A stretch of DNA of 64,000 bases from Burkholderia puraquae (GTDB lineage Bacteria > Pseudomonadota > Gammaproteobacteria > Burkholderiales > Burkholderiaceae), in contig NZ_NBYX01000003.1 of the NCBI RefSeq assembly GCF_002099195.1, positions 124,001 through 188,000 of the forward strand. The letters are read 5' to 3'. The notes below the pieces were generated by a model. That model was not told the origin of the DNA. It did no database searches and was given only the letters and a program-made list of their open reading frames with translations. Of the stretch, positions 1 through 9,106 are shown piece by piece. Numbering within the stretch: position 1 is the stretch's first letter; the number at the start of each line of letters is the position of its first letter. The position numbers and the translations under genes were made by a program.

Positions 1-104
1 CAGGGCACGGGGCCTGACCTGATTATACGGAGACGGCCGCTGCGCGCCAGCACGAACCCACCGCATGTCATAGGGGCCGCACAGCCGGTTCGCGCAGATT
101 TTCC

Positions 105-148
105 TTGACTTCAACGCGCCAGCAACTAATATACGCACCGCGTATATT
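105..148 (+). promoter_or_regulatory. Promoter and palindromic operator before the HTH-ATCase gene
   Basis: A sigma-70-like -35 (TTGACT, 105-110) and -10 (TAATAT, 127-132) lie 16 bp apart. A perfect inverted repeat, AATATACG-N5-CGTATATT (128-148), covers the -10. Its symmetry and position fit a repressor site. The downstream gene encodes an N-terminal helix-turn-helix segment, so autoregulation is a reasonable guess, not shown. Confidence 0.55.
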
Positions 149-166
149 TTCCGTCAGGAGCCGCCG

Positions 167-1462
167 ATGACCGTTTCCCAGCAAGCCTTCCTCCGCGACG
201 CCATGCGCCGCCTCAACATGACCCGCGAAGCGTTCGCCAATCGCATCGGCGTCAGCCGGCGCGCGCTGGACACCTGGCTGCTGCCCGACGACTCGCAGGA
301 ATCGCGCGGGATGCCCGAGATCGTCGAGCGCTTCGTGTCGGAAATCGTCGAGCGCTCGGCACCGGAAGGCGGCGGCTATACGCAAAGCGTAGATAATCAG
401 GGGCTCGCCAAACAGTTCCTGTTCGAAGGCAAGCCGCAACTGCTGTCAGTCGACCAGTTCTCGCGGGAATCGGTCGAAGCGCTGTTCCGCGTGGCCGACG
501 TGATGCAGCCGATCGCGCGCCGCCACAAGATTTCGCGCGTGCTGGAAGGCGCCGTGCTCGGCAACCTGTTCTTCGAGGCCAGCACGCGTACGCGCGTATC
601 GTTCGGTGCCGCCTTCTGCCGGCTCGGCGGTTCGGTATGCGACACGACGGGCTTCACGTTCTCGTCGATGGCCAAGGGCGAATCGATCTACGACACGAGC
701 CGCGTGATGGCCGGCTACGTCGACGCGCTCGTGATCCGCCACCCGGAGAAAGGCTCGGTGGCCGAGTTCGCGCGCGCGACCAACCTGCCCGTGATCAACG
801 GCGGCGACGGCCCCGGCGAGCACCCGAGCCAGGCACTGCTCGATCTCTATACGATCCAGCGCGAGTTCTCGCGGCTCGGCAAGATCGTCGACGGTGCGCA
901 CATTGCGCTGGTCGGCGACCTCAAGTACGGCCGCACCGTGCACTCGCTCGTCAAGCTGCTCGCGCTGTACCGCGGGCTCAAGTTCACGCTCGTGTCGCCG
1001 CCGACGCTCGAGATGCCGGCCCACATCGTCGACCAGATTGCGACGAACGGCCATGTGATCGAGCAGACGACCGACCTCGCGGCCGGGCTGCGCGGCGCGG
1101 ACGTCGTCTACGCGACGCGGATTCAGAAGGAGCGCTTCACCGACGAGTCGTTCGAAGGCTACACGCCGGATTTCCAGATCAACCAGGCGCTCGTCGATAC
1201 GGTGTGCAAACCGGACACGCTGATCATGCACCCGCTGCCGCGCGACAGCCGGCCCGGCGCGAACGACCTGTCGGTCGACCTGAACCGCGACCCGCGCCTC
1301 GCGATCTTCCGCCAGACCGACAACGGCATTCCGGTGCGGATGGCGATCTTCGCGGTACTGCTCGGCGTCGAGAACCTCGTCCAGCATTCGATGCGCGACG
1401 CGACGTGGCGGCCGCCTGCGTATCTCGGGCCGGAGGACGCGGTGTTTCACGGGGTCGATTGA
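167..1462 (+). CDS. pyrB: Aspartate carbamoyltransferase with N-terminal HTH extension
   Basis: Catalyses carbamoyl phosphate + L-aspartate to N-carbamoyl-aspartate, the first committed step of pyrimidine synthesis; cytosolic. At 431 aa it is over 100 residues longer than a usual catalytic chain. Residues about 5-40 look like an XRE-type helix-turn-helix (FANRIGVSRRALDTWL). The ATCase core follows: carbamoyl-phosphate loop STRTR at 139-143, HPSQ at 219-222 and HPLPR at 355-359, all intact. The start sits after AGGAG (156-160), and a strong terminator follows. Burkholderia normally has a separate housekeeping pyrB, so this is probably a second copy. Whether the HTH binds DNA or is a structural extension is open. 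Confidence 0.9.
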   Translation: MTVSQQAFLRDAMRRLNMTREAFANRIGVSRRALDTWLLPDDSQESRGMPEIVERFVSEIVERSAPEGGGYTQSVDNQGLAKQFLFEGKPQLLSVDQFSRESVEALFRVADVMQPIARRHKISRVLEGAVLGNLFFEASTRTRVSFGAAFCRLGGSVCDTTGFTFSSMAKGESIYDTSRVMAGYVDALVIRHPEKGSVAEFARATNLPVINGGDGPGEHPSQALLDLYTIQREFSRLGKIVDGAHIALVGDLKYGRTVHSLVKLLALYRGLKFTLVSPPTLEMPAHIVDQIATNGHVIEQTTDLAAGLRGADVVYATRIQKERFTDESFEGYTPDFQINQALVDTVCKPDTLIMHPLPRDSRPGANDLSVDLNRDPRLAIFRQTDNGIPVRMAIFAVLLGVENLVQHSMRDATWRPPAYLGPEDAVFHGVD

Positions 1463-1510
1463 GAAGGAACAGCCGGGGGCGCGCCAGTCATGCGCCCCCA
1501 CGTTCAACGG

Positions 1511-1544
1511 AAAGCGCGCCAGGCTCGGCGCGCTTTATTTTTTC
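1511..1544 (+). terminator. Rho-independent terminator after the ATCase gene
   Basis: A 10-bp perfect stem (AAAGCGCGCC 1511-1520 with GGCGCGCTTT 1527-1536) and a 6-nt loop are followed by a T-rich tail. It separates the plus-strand ATCase gene from the convergent toxin gene. Confidence 0.85.
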
Positions 1545-1574
1545 CTGCTCGGCCGGCCAGCGCTCGGCCAGCGA

Positions 1575-1994
1575 CTACGAAGCCCAGGGATCGATCACTC
1601 GCAGGCCTACCGCTTCAAATGGCGCAACGTCGCGCGTTGCAACAATCAGGCCGTTCGCCTCGGCCGTCGCGGCAATGAAAACATCGGCGGGCGCGATCGC
1701 ACTGCCAGAAGCACGCGCACGCGCTCGAATGCTCGCATACGCTTTGCTCGCCGCATCGTCGAACGGCAGAATCCGGCCGCGAAACAGCGGCACGACGCGC
1801 TGCTCGATGCTTTGATGAAGCCAGTCGCGCCTGCGCCCTTCCGGCAATGCCGCCACGCCGAAGCGCATTTCGGCGAGACTGATCGCGGCAAGAAACAGCG
1901 TTTCGACGTTCTGGGCATCGAGCCACTCGATCACGGCCGCGCTCGGCTCGCGCCGCAGCGGCTCGGACATCACGTTCGTATCGACAAGGATCAT
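1575..1994 (-). CDS. PIN-domain toxin of a FitAB/VapBC-type pair
   Basis: A 139-aa PIN-domain ribonuclease, the toxin of a type II toxin-antitoxin module that would cleave RNA when released from its antitoxin. The four acidic residues expected of a Mg2+-dependent PIN site are present: D5 (MILVDTNVMSE), E42 (LAEMRFG), D104 (PADVFIAA) and D122 (TRDV). Length and motifs match the FitB branch. The ATG overlaps the antitoxin stop by 4 nt (ATGA), so the two are translationally coupled, antitoxin first. It faces the ATCase terminator. Confidence 0.9.
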   Translation of the reverse strand: MILVDTNVMSEPLRREPSAAVIEWLDAQNVETLFLAAISLAEMRFGVAALPEGRRRDWLHQSIEQRVVPLFRGRILPFDDAASKAYASIRARARASGSAIAPADVFIAATAEANGLIVATRDVAPFEAVGLRVIDPWAS

Positions 1995-2266
1995 TCGAAG
2001 CTCATCGGGCCGGTTAGCGTCTTGTCGCGCTGAACGTCGGAATCGACGCCGCCCGCCTCCCGCCCGATTTCCGCCAGCAACGTCCCCAGCTTGAGCCTGC
2101 CACCCGGCAGAACGGCCTGCTCGAGGATGTCTCGCACCTCTGCTTCGGTGCTGCGCCCATGCTGGGCCGCACGAATCCGAAGCGCACGGTGCACTTCATC
2201 GGGCAGGTTTCGAACGGTAATCACAGGCATGATGCGCCTCACGACATTTGCTTTCAATGCAGTCAT
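1991..2266 (-). CDS. FitA-type ribbon-helix-helix antitoxin
   Basis: Antitoxin partner of the PIN toxin. The ribbon-helix-helix DNA-binding core is clear (ITVRNLPDEVHRALRIRAA, then GRSTEAEVRDILEQA, the FitA signature); the C-terminal tail would wrap the toxin. Two starts are possible. The ATG at 2266 has AAGGTG five bases upstream. The ATG at 2230 (MPVITVRNL) has TGAGG upstream and matches the usual family N-terminus. I give the longer form; the shorter is about as likely. By family analogy it represses its own promoter as a complex with the toxin. Confidence 0.88.
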   Translation of the reverse strand: MTALKANVVRRIMPVITVRNLPDEVHRALRIRAAQHGRSTEAEVRDILEQAVLPGGRLKLGTLLAEIGREAGGVDSDVQRDKTLTGPMSFE

Positions 2267-2424
2267 ATTAGCACCTTGATGTCATAGCGGGGTGATCCGC
2301 AACAGCGCCACACTAACCCGCCCGGCAAGCCCGCCACACCTGGCCTATCGGCCATCAACCACCGCTCCGCAAGCCCACAACCACCCCGCCACATTCGCTA
2401 ACAATTCCCCGACAAACGCGAATA

Positions 2425-2460
2425 CGAACGCTTCTCATTCATCAATAAATTACATAGAAT
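2425..2460 (+). promoter_or_regulatory. Candidate Fur-regulated promoter for the iron-uptake cassette
   Basis: Read on the minus strand, 2425-2443 contains AATGAGAAGCGTTC, an imperfect palindrome close to Burkholderia Fur sites. It overlaps a possible -35 (TTCTCA, 2432-2437) upstream of a -10-like TAGAAT (2455-2460). This fits iron repression of the downstream receptor gene. Motif call by eye. Confidence 0.45.
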
Positions 2461-2552
2461 GCCATCTGAAAACAAATCGTAATAATTCCCGGCGGCATGC
2501 ACATTTCCGCATCGCACCGCCCCGGGGCCACACCGCGAGGTCGAAGCGCACC

Positions 2553-4799
2553 ATGAAGTCACGTCCCGACGAGCTGAAGCTCGGTAAATTCACCACCCTG
2601 TTCAGCGTGCTCGCCGCGAGCCCGGCGTTCGCGGCCGACGGCACGCCGCCGGCCGCCCCGGCCGGCACCGAAGGCCATCTCGCGCCGATCGAGGTCCAGG
2701 GCAAGGCCGAGCACAGCTACAAGGCCGACTTCTCCGCTTCCGCGAAATTCACCGCGCCGCTCGTCGACACGCCGAAATCCGTCACCGTGATCCCGCAGGA
2801 ACTGATCCAGAACAGCGGCGCATCGACGCTGACCGAAGCGCTGCGCACCGTGCCCGGCATCACGTTCGGCGCCGGCGAAGGCGGCAACCCGCTCGGCGAT
2901 CGTCCGTTCATCCGCGGCTACGACACGCAGGGCAGCATGTTCGTCGACGGCATGCGCGACACGGGCGCCACGACGCGCGAAATCTTCAACACCGAGCGCA
3001 TCGAGATCACCAAGGGTTCCGACGGCGCGTACGGCGGCCGCGGCGGCGCGGGCGGCAGCATCAACCTGATCACGAAGGCCCCGCACCTCGGCACCACCGC
3101 CGCCGCGAGCGCGGGCCTCGGCACCGACCGCTATCGCCGCTTCACGGCCGACGGCAACTGGCAGTTCGCCGATCACGCCGCGTTCCGCCTGAACCTGATG
3201 AGCCACAACAACGACGTCGCCGGCCGCGACGCGGTCAACAACGAGCGCTGGGGCGTCGCGCCGTCGATCGCGTTCGGCCTCGGCACGCCGACGCGCGTGA
3301 CCGCGAGCTATTACCACCTGTCGACGGACGACATGCCCGACGGCGGCATCCCGTACCTCTACACGACGTCGAACAAGCCCGCGAACGTCGGCACGATCTA
3401 TCCGGCGCCCGTCGATCGCCACAACTTCTACGGCCTGATCGACCGCGACTTCCGCAAAACCACGTCGGACATCAGCACGATCAAGATCGAGCACGACATC
3501 ACGTCGTCGCTGACGATCCGCAACACCACGCGCTACACGGAATCGACGCAGGACTACATCTGGACCCAGCCGGACGACAGCCAGGGCAACGTGGTGAACG
3601 GCAAGGTCTGGCGCCGCAACAACAACCGCAACAGTTCGATCAACAGCCTCGCGAACCAGACCGAGCTGTTCGGCGAATTCCGCACCGGCCCGTTCAAGCA
3701 CAGCTTCACGACCGGTATCGAGCTGTCGCGCGAATGGGGCAAGCGCGATTCGTACAAGGTCGCAACCGACACCGGCAAGATCTGCCAGAAAGGCATCGGC
3801 GCCGCATCGGGCTACAACTGCACGAGCCTCTGGTCGCCGAACCCGAACGATCCGTGGGCCGGTTCGATCACGCGCAACAACGACTACGCGCATGCGCGCA
3901 CCACGACGAAGTCGATCTACGGCTTCGACACGATCGAGATCACGCCGCGCTGGCAGGTCAACGGCGGCGTGCGCGTCGACGACTACTCGACCCGCTTCAC
4001 CGACACCCGCGCCAACGGCGGCAAGACCACCACGCGCGACGACACGCTCGTGAACTGGCAGGCCGGCCTCGTGTTCAAGCCGGCGCAGAACGGCAGCATC
4101 TATGCGTCGTACGCGACGTCGTCGACGCCGGCCGGCATGATGCTCGGCGAAGGCAGCGAAACGCAGTCGCTCACGCCGGGCCGCGGTGGTGTCGGCTCGA
4201 ACGCCGATCAGCTGTCGCCCGAGAAGAACCGCAGCATCGAGCTCGGCACGAAGTGGAACGTGCTGAACGACAAGCTCGCGCTGACCGCCGCGCTGTTCCA
4301 GATCGACACGACGAACGCGCGCGTGACGCTGCCGAACAACCAGTACGCGATGGTCGGCAACAAGCGCGTGCAGGGTCTCGAGCTCGGCGTTGCGGGCCAG
4401 ATCACGAAGCAGTGGCAAGTGTTCGGCGGTTATACGTACTTGAAGAGCGAACTGCGCGACAACGGCAAGGACGGCGCGAACAACGGCAACCGCTTCCCGA
4501 ACACGCCGAAGCACAGCTTCACGATGTGGTCGAACTACGATGTCACGCCGAAATTCACGGTCGGCGGCGGCGCGTTCTACATGTCGGAAGTCTTCGGCGA
4601 TCCCGCGAACCTGCGCGCCGTGCCGTCGTACTGGCGCTTCGATGCGATGGCGCAATACCGGATCAACAAGAAGCTCGACCTGCAACTGAACGTGAACAAC
4701 CTGTTCAACCGCACCTACTTCGACCAGGCGTATCCGGCGCACTACGCGTCGATCGCACCGGGCCGCTCGGCGTTCGTCACGCTGAACGCGCGCTACTGA
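2553..4799 (+). CDS. piuA: TonB-dependent catecholate siderophore receptor (Fiu/PiuA type)
   Basis: Outer-membrane gated channel importing ferric (probably catechol-type) siderophores with TonB energy. From ATG 2553 the product is 748 aa, the size of Fiu/PiuA. Residues 1-27 are a signal peptide ending SPAFA. A plug domain with TonB-receptor signatures ([48 protein letters not shown]) precedes the beta-barrel, which ends in NARY with the aromatic C-terminus typical of outer-membrane barrels. The frame stays open upstream to 2292, but 2553 gives a proper signal peptide. The next two genes follow closely, making a PiuA-Sel1-PiuC cassette. Confidence 0.92.
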   Translation: MKSRPDELKLGKFTTLFSVLAASPAFAADGTPPAAPAGTEGHLAPIEVQGKAEHSYKADFSASAKFTAPLVDTPKSVTVIPQELIQNSGASTLTEALRTVPGITFGAGEGGNPLGDRPFIRGYDTQGSMFVDGMRDTGATTREIFNTERIEITKGSDGAYGGRGGAGGSINLITKAPHLGTTAAASAGLGTDRYRRFTADGNWQFADHAAFRLNLMSHNNDVAGRDAVNNERWGVAPSIAFGLGTPTRVTASYYHLSTDDMPDGGIPYLYTTSNKPANVGTIYPAPVDRHNFYGLIDRDFRKTTSDISTIKIEHDITSSLTIRNTTRYTESTQDYIWTQPDDSQGNVVNGKVWRRNNNRNSSINSLANQTELFGEFRTGPFKHSFTTGIELSREWGKRDSYKVATDTGKICQKGIGAASGYNCTSLWSPNPNDPWAGSITRNNDYAHARTTTKSIYGFDTIEITPRWQVNGGVRVDDYSTRFTDTRANGGKTTTRDDTLVNWQAGLVFKPAQNGSIYASYATSSTPAGMMLGEGSETQSLTPGRGGVGSNADQLSPEKNRSIELGTKWNVLNDKLALTAALFQIDTTNARVTLPNNQYAMVGNKRVQGLELGVAGQITKQWQVFGGYTYLKSELRDNGKDGANNGNRFPNTPKHSFTMWSNYDVTPKFTVGGGAFYMSEVFGDPANLRAVPSYWRFDAMAQYRINKKLDLQLNVNNLFNRTYFDQAYPAHYASIAPGRSAFVTLNARY

Positions 4800-4802
4800 T
4801 CG

Positions 4803-5573
4803 ATGGAGGCCGTGTCGCTGAGGGCGCTCGCGTCGGTATCGCCGCGCGAGTTTGCCGACATCCTGGCCGGGCCGCCCGAGCGCGCCGCCGCGTGGGTCGC
4901 GGCGGCAGCCGACAACGGCATCGTCGATGCGCAGGCCGTCTACGGGCAATACCTGCTCGACGGGCATGGCGTCGCACGCGATCCGGCGGCCGCGTTCAAC
5001 TGGTTCCGGCATGCGGCGCGGGCCGGCCACGCGATGGCGATGAACATGCTCGGCCGCTGCTACGAGTTCGGCTGGGGCACGGCCGCATGTGCGCCGGTTG
5101 CCGTGTACTGGTACCGGCTCGCCGCGCAGGCGGGGCTCGACTGGGGCATGTACAACTACGCGACGGCGCTCGCGCTCGGCAACGGCGTCGACGAGAACCG
5201 CGCCGATGCGCTCGACTGGTTCCGCCGCGCAGCCGCGCTCGGTCATGCGAAATCGATCAACCTGATCGGCGGCTTCTACGAGGACGGCTGGGTCGTACCG
5301 GTCAACCCCGACGCCGCGTTCGACCACTATCGCCGTGCCGCCGTTGCCGGCGACTTTCGCGGCGCGTTCAACTATGCGCGGCTGCTTGCCGAGCGCGGGC
5401 GCATCGACGAAGCGCTTACCTGGCTCGCGCGCGTGCCGGCCACCGCGACTCCCGCGTTCGTCGCGAAGATGCGCGCGTATCTCGCGTCGTCGCCGATCGA
5501 CGCATTTCGTGCGGCGGCGATGCAGTTGCAACCGACGCGGCCGCAGCCCCACTGCATGGAATCCGCATCATGA
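4803..5573 (+). CDS. Sel1-repeat protein of the iron cassette
   Basis: A 256-aa tetratricopeptide-like protein built from Sel1 repeats, seen as repeated units such as [31 protein letters not shown] and [20 protein letters not shown], each about 36 residues. Such repeats mediate protein contacts. No signal peptide is evident, so it is probably cytoplasmic. It starts 3 nt after the receptor stop and overlaps the next start by 4 nt (ATGA). The gene recurs between piuA- and piuC-like genes in Pseudomonas and Burkholderia, but its role there is not established. Confidence 0.85.
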   Translation: MEAVSLRALASVSPREFADILAGPPERAAAWVAAAADNGIVDAQAVYGQYLLDGHGVARDPAAAFNWFRHAARAGHAMAMNMLGRCYEFGWGTAACAPVAVYWYRLAAQAGLDWGMYNYATALALGNGVDENRADALDWFRRAAALGHAKSINLIGGFYEDGWVVPVNPDAAFDHYRRAAVAGDFRGAFNYARLLAERGRIDEALTWLARVPATATPAFVAKMRAYLASSPIDAFRAAAMQLQPTRPQPHCMESAS

Positions 5574-6253
5574 TGCTTCATATCCCCGGCGTACTGACGA
5601 AAGCGCAGGTCGCGCAATGTCGCGAGTTGCTCGACGCGGCCGAATGGGTCGACGGCAATGCGACGTCCGGCACGCAGTCGGCGCTCGCGAAACGCAACCG
5701 GCAATTGCCGGAAGGCGCGCCTGCCGCACGCGCGGTGGGCGACGCGATCCAGGACGCGCTGGCACGCCATCCGCTGTTCTTTTCGGCGGCGCTGCCGCTC
5801 AAGGTGTTTCCGCCACTGTTCAATCGCTACGAAGGCGGCGAGACGTTCGGCACGCATGTCGACAATGCGATCCGGCTGCTGCGCGGCACGGATTTCCGCG
5901 TGCGCAGCGATCTGTCCGCGACGCTGTTTCTCGAAGAACCCGATGCGTACGACGGCGGCGAGCTGTGTGTCGAGGATACGTACGGCACGCATCGCGCGAA
6001 GCTGCCGGCGGGCGACCTCGTGCTGTATCCGGCGTCGAGCCTGCATCACGTCACGCCCGTGACGCGTGGCGAGCGCGTCGCGTCGTTCTTCTGGATCCAG
6101 AGCATGGTGCGCGACGATGCCGATCGCACGCTGCTGTTCCAGCTCGATACGCAGATTCAGGCGCTTTCCGCCGAAAAAGGCGCGACGGATCCAATGGTCA
6201 TTTCATTGACCGGGATTTATCACAACCTGTTGAGGAAGTGGGCGGATGCGTAG
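5570..6253 (+). CDS. piuC: PKHD-type Fe(II)/2-oxoglutarate dioxygenase (PiuC/YbiX family)
   Basis: A 227-aa non-heme iron oxygenase found beside Fiu/PiuA receptors; the family is thought to act on imported siderophores or related compounds, but the substrate is unknown. The iron facial triad is visible as H96-x-D98 (GTHVDNA) and H159 (SSLHHVTPV); R166 in VTRG probably binds 2-oxoglutarate. Length matches E. coli YbiX. The frame begins ATGATG at 5570, overlapping the Sel1-gene stop, so the three genes form one transcription unit and should share iron control. Confidence 0.9.
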   Translation: MMLHIPGVLTKAQVAQCRELLDAAEWVDGNATSGTQSALAKRNRQLPEGAPAARAVGDAIQDALARHPLFFSAALPLKVFPPLFNRYEGGETFGTHVDNAIRLLRGTDFRVRSDLSATLFLEEPDAYDGGELCVEDTYGTHRAKLPAGDLVLYPASSLHHVTPVTRGERVASFFWIQSMVRDDADRTLLFQLDTQIQALSAEKGATDPMVISLTGIYHNLLRKWADA

Positions 6254-6413
6254 CCAGCAGAACGAAATCCAGCCGCTGGACGTATTGCGCGGCTCGGTCA
6301 TGCGCTACGGCAATCCTGTCGACCCGATCGAGGAAAGCGCTTGGAAAGCGTCGCAACGCGACACCCGAAACGAAGGCGTCCGCGCAGACACGTACATCGA
6401 GACGCCCAGATAA
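6246..6413 (+). CDS. Small hypothetical ORF (55 aa)
   Basis: An ATG overlapping the piuC stop region opens a 55-codon frame ([12 protein letters not shown]...ADTYIETPR) ending at TAA 6411-6413. It is hydrophilic with no recognisable domain. The overlap suggests possible translational coupling, but the codon use is not decisive and it could be chance. Nothing else coding is seen up to 6549. Confidence 0.3.
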   Translation: MRSQQNEIQPLDVLRGSVMRYGNPVDPIEESAWKASQRDTRNEGVRADTYIETPR

Positions 6414-6549
6414 GGCACTCACGCCCCCGCAGCGAAAACCGCAACGCATCCTCCGCCGGACTCTGGCATATTGGCGATTCGTCTGACCAAAACGGCCTCG
6501 GCCGCCCCGCTCGACACCGGTTCGTGGCCCGCAACCGTCGTCGAGCCAT

Positions 6550-7245
6550 TTGCCCGCTACCGTGATACCGCTCTCCGATCCCGCCGTCCGGTCAATTGCC
6601 CTGATGGAGTCGCACGAAGGATTCGTCGACCTCGCTACCTTCGATGAACGCATCGCGGTCGACCTCAGCCGCGCCCACGTCGAAAACAACACGTGCCCAC
6701 ATTTCCTGAAGGTACGCCGCGGCGTCGCCGAGCGGCTGGCCGCCGCCGCGCATGCACTCCCGGCCGGCCTGCGCCTGTACGTGAAGGAAGGCTACCGTCC
6801 GCTGGCGCTGCAACGCGACTATTTCACCGGCCATCTCGCGCACCTGCGCCGCACGCTGAATCCGCTGCCGTCCGACGATGCCCTGTACGAACTCGCCAGC
6901 CACTACGTCGCGCCACCCGAAGTCGCCGCGCATCCGACCGGCGCCGCCGTCGATCTCACATTGATATCGGCAGACGGTACCGAAGCCGACATGGGTTGCG
7001 TCATGAACGCCACCGACCAGGAATCATCCGGCGCGTGCTACACGCACAACCCGTTCATCTGCCGGACAGCCGCCCGCAACCGTCAGGTGCTGATCGCCGC
7101 GCTGACGGGCGCTGGCTTCACCAATTACCCGTCGGAATGGTGGCATTGGTCGTTCGGCGACCGCTATTGGGCCGTGATGCACGATCAATCGCACGCCATC
7201 TACGGCCCCGTCGAGGAAAACATGCTCGACGAAGCCGCGCGCTGA
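6550..7245 (+). CDS. D-alanyl-D-alanine dipeptidase (VanX/DdpX family, M15D)
   Basis: A 231-aa zinc dipeptidase predicted to hydrolyse D-Ala-D-Ala. The M15 zinc site is intact: H128 and D135 in HPTGAAVDL, and H199 in SEWWHW with the catalytic base E196. R83 in EGYRP matches the arginine of VanX that contacts substrate. There is no signal peptide, so it is cytoplasmic. No vanH/vanA partners are present, so this is a stand-alone enzyme, likely for recycling or catabolism of D-Ala dipeptide rather than glycopeptide resistance. Confidence 0.85.
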   Translation: MPATVIPLSDPAVRSIALMESHEGFVDLATFDERIAVDLSRAHVENNTCPHFLKVRRGVAERLAAAAHALPAGLRLYVKEGYRPLALQRDYFTGHLAHLRRTLNPLPSDDALYELASHYVAPPEVAAHPTGAAVDLTLISADGTEADMGCVMNATDQESSGACYTHNPFICRTAARNRQVLIAALTGAGFTNYPSEWWHWSFGDRYWAVMHDQSHAIYGPVEENMLDEAAR

Positions 7246-7348
7246 CATTCGTTCCAACGAAACGCGCCCCTCTCGGTAACATCCTCACTTGTCGATCCCT
7301 GCTCGCTCCCGCACAATCGCGGCACCTGCGTCACTCTCCCCCGCGCCG

Positions 7349-7933
7349 ATGTCCTATGCGTCACTCGCCACCGGCGTCCTCCTCGCCGGCGGCCTTGGTC
7401 AACGCTTCGACCCGAGCGGCCTGCACAGCAAGCTGCTCGCGCTGCTTCCCGACGGCACGCCGGTTGCGGTTGCGGCCGCTCGCCATCTGGCGGCAGCCAC
7501 GGCCGACGTGATCGCCGTCGTGCGTCCCGGTGCCGAAAAACTCGCGATGCTGCTGAACGAAGCCGGCTGCCACGTCGTCTACGCGCCCGATGCCATGCGC
7601 GGCATGGGTGCGAGCCTCGCAGCCGGCGTGCGCGCGACGCCCGATGCGAACGGCTGGCTCGTCGCGCTCGGCGACATGCCGTGGATCGCGGCTTCCACCT
7701 ACGAAACCGTCACGCGCGCGCTCGACGCCGACGACGCATCGATCGTCGCACCTGCGCATCGCGGCGTGCGCGGCCATCCGGTCGGTTTCGCTGCGCACCA
7801 CTTCGATGCACTCGCGGCCCTCGACGGCGACACCGGCGCCCGTGCGCTGTTCGCCAGCGCACCGGTCAAGCTGCTCGACGTCGACGATCCCGGTATCGTG
7901 CGCGACGTCGATACGCGGGCGGATTTGCGCTGA
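7349..7933 (+). CDS. MocA-like molybdenum cofactor cytidylyltransferase / NTP transferase
   Basis: A 194-aa single-domain nucleotidyltransferase. The N-terminal nucleotide-binding loop is LLAGGLGQRFDPSG (11-24), followed by RGMGASLAAG and the metal-binding GDMPW (108-112), the layout of MocA/MobA/IspD-like enzymes. MocA converts Mo-molybdopterin to the cytosine dinucleotide form used by xanthine-oxidase-family hydroxylases. One such two-subunit enzyme lies at 38.7-41.4 kb here, but the genes are unlinked, so the pairing is inference. I chose ATG 7349 because the domain starts directly after it; the frame is open back to 7289. Confidence 0.78.
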   Translation: MSYASLATGVLLAGGLGQRFDPSGLHSKLLALLPDGTPVAVAAARHLAAATADVIAVVRPGAEKLAMLLNEAGCHVVYAPDAMRGMGASLAAGVRATPDANGWLVALGDMPWIAASTYETVTRALDADDASIVAPAHRGVRGHPVGFAAHHFDALAALDGDTGARALFASAPVKLLDVDDPGIVRDVDTRADLR

Positions 7934-8118
7934 CCGCGATCGCGCGGCGCACGCCATGCATCGCCGCGCAGGATGCCGCTCGAAGCGTGCCGATTCACGG
8001 CATTCGCGGGCTATCGACGGCCCGCCGCGAGAATCCCGCTGCAAACGCACGCCCGATTGCCTATAACGAAGACGAGGCGCACCCGCCGCGCCGCCGTTAC
8101 GCACTGCGCGAGTTCTCC

Positions 8119-8265
8119 ATGACCGATCACACGACCCCGACGCCCGAGCCACCGGCCGATCCGAACCGCGATCCGGAAGGCGATCCGTTATCGCCACCGT
8201 CGCCGGGCCATCATCACGACAATCCGCAGCAACCCGACGGACCGCCGAGCAAGGATCCGGTCTAG
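8119..8265 (+). CDS. Small proline-rich hypothetical protein (48 aa)
   Basis: A 48-codon frame (MTDHTTPTPEPPADPNRDPE...SKDPV), about a third proline and rich in Asp, His and Gln. It looks intrinsically disordered, with no signal peptide or domain. I do not recognise a function. Short Pro/Asp-rich ORFs of this kind are common in Burkholderia annotations. Confidence 0.5.
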   Translation: MTDHTTPTPEPPADPNRDPEGDPLSPPSPGHHHDNPQQPDGPPSKDPV

Positions 8266-8347
8266 CCGCCGTTCGGGCACCCCGCACATTCGTCCCTGTT
8301 TCGCGTCACGGGCGGTCACCGGCCGCACCGTCGCCGCATGACGTCGC

Positions 8348-9106
8348 CTAGCGCGCCGTGTACCCGCCGTCGATCGGCAGCGATACGCCGCTGACCATCG
8401 ACGCCGCATCGCTCAGCAAAAACAGGATCGGTTCGACGACCTCGTCCGGCTCCGCAAATCGCCCGAGCGGAATCGCGGCCAGCATCGGCGCACGCTTCTC
8501 CGGCTCGCTCCACGCGAACTGCGCCATCGGCGTGAGCGTGACGGTCGGGTTCACGCTGTTCACACGAATGCCGTGCGGCCCGAGTTCGATGCACAGCACG
8601 CGCGTGATCGCGTCCATCGCCGCCTTCGACGCGCAATAGCTCAGATGCGCGGGCAAGCCGACGAGCGCGGCCTGGCTCGATACGTTGACGATGCTGCCCC
8701 GTGCGTTCGCCGCGCCGCGTCCGTCGCGCTCGATCATCTTGCGCGCTACGGCTCGCGCGACGAGTGCCGCGCCACGCGCATTGACGGCCATCACGCGATC
8801 GAAATGCTCGGCGCCGACATCGAGCGCCGGTTCGAGCGACGCAATCCCCGCGCAATTGACGAGGCCGTCGAACGCCCCGTGCACGGCAAGCGCCGCGTCG
8901 ATCGCATGCTCGTCGCCGCCGACATCGACGCGCAACGTCTCGCACCCTGTCTCGCCGGCGAGCGCATCGAGCGCGGCCAGGTCGCGCCCCGCCGCGACGA
9001 CGCGCGCGCCCGCCTGCGCCAGCGCGACCACGCACGCGCGCCCGATCCCGCTCGACGCCCCCGTGACGAGCACCCGCGAACCGCCGAAATCGAATCGTGT
9101 CTTCAT
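8348..9106 (-). CDS. SDR oxidoreductase, L-xylulose reductase-like
   Basis: A 252-aa classical short-chain dehydrogenase: dinucleotide loop TGASSGIG (15-22), catalytic Ser in NVSSQ (143-144), Y157 and K161. The stretch IRVNSVNPTV...IPLGRFAEPDEVV...ILFLLSD closely follows mammalian dicarbonyl/L-xylulose reductase (DCXR), so the likely reaction is ketose/alditol interconversion. Its ATG overlaps the upstream kinase stop by 4 nt. It is the last gene of the sugar-alcohol operon running from 15.3 kb. Confidence 0.85.
   Translation of the reverse strand: MKTRFDFGGSRVLVTGASSGIGRACVVALAQAGARVVAAGRDLAALDALAGETGCETLRVDVGGDEHAIDAALAVHGAFDGLVNCAGIASLEPALDVGAEHFDRVMAVNARGAALVARAVARKMIERDGRGAANARGSIVNVSSQAALVGLPAHLSYCASKAAMDAITRVLCIELGPHGIRVNSVNPTVTLTPMAQFAWSEPEKRAPMLAAIPLGRFAEPDEVVEPILFLLSDAASMVSGVSLPIDGGYTAR

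Noticed and set aside
2559..5552. 997-codon minus-strand frame
   Set aside because: Antisense to piuA and the Sel1 gene; Arg-rich, no motif, typical high-GC shadow.
8266..8347. Possible attenuator between the small Pro-rich ORF and the SDR gene
   Set aside because: GC-rich self-complementarity only; no stable stem with a T tail.
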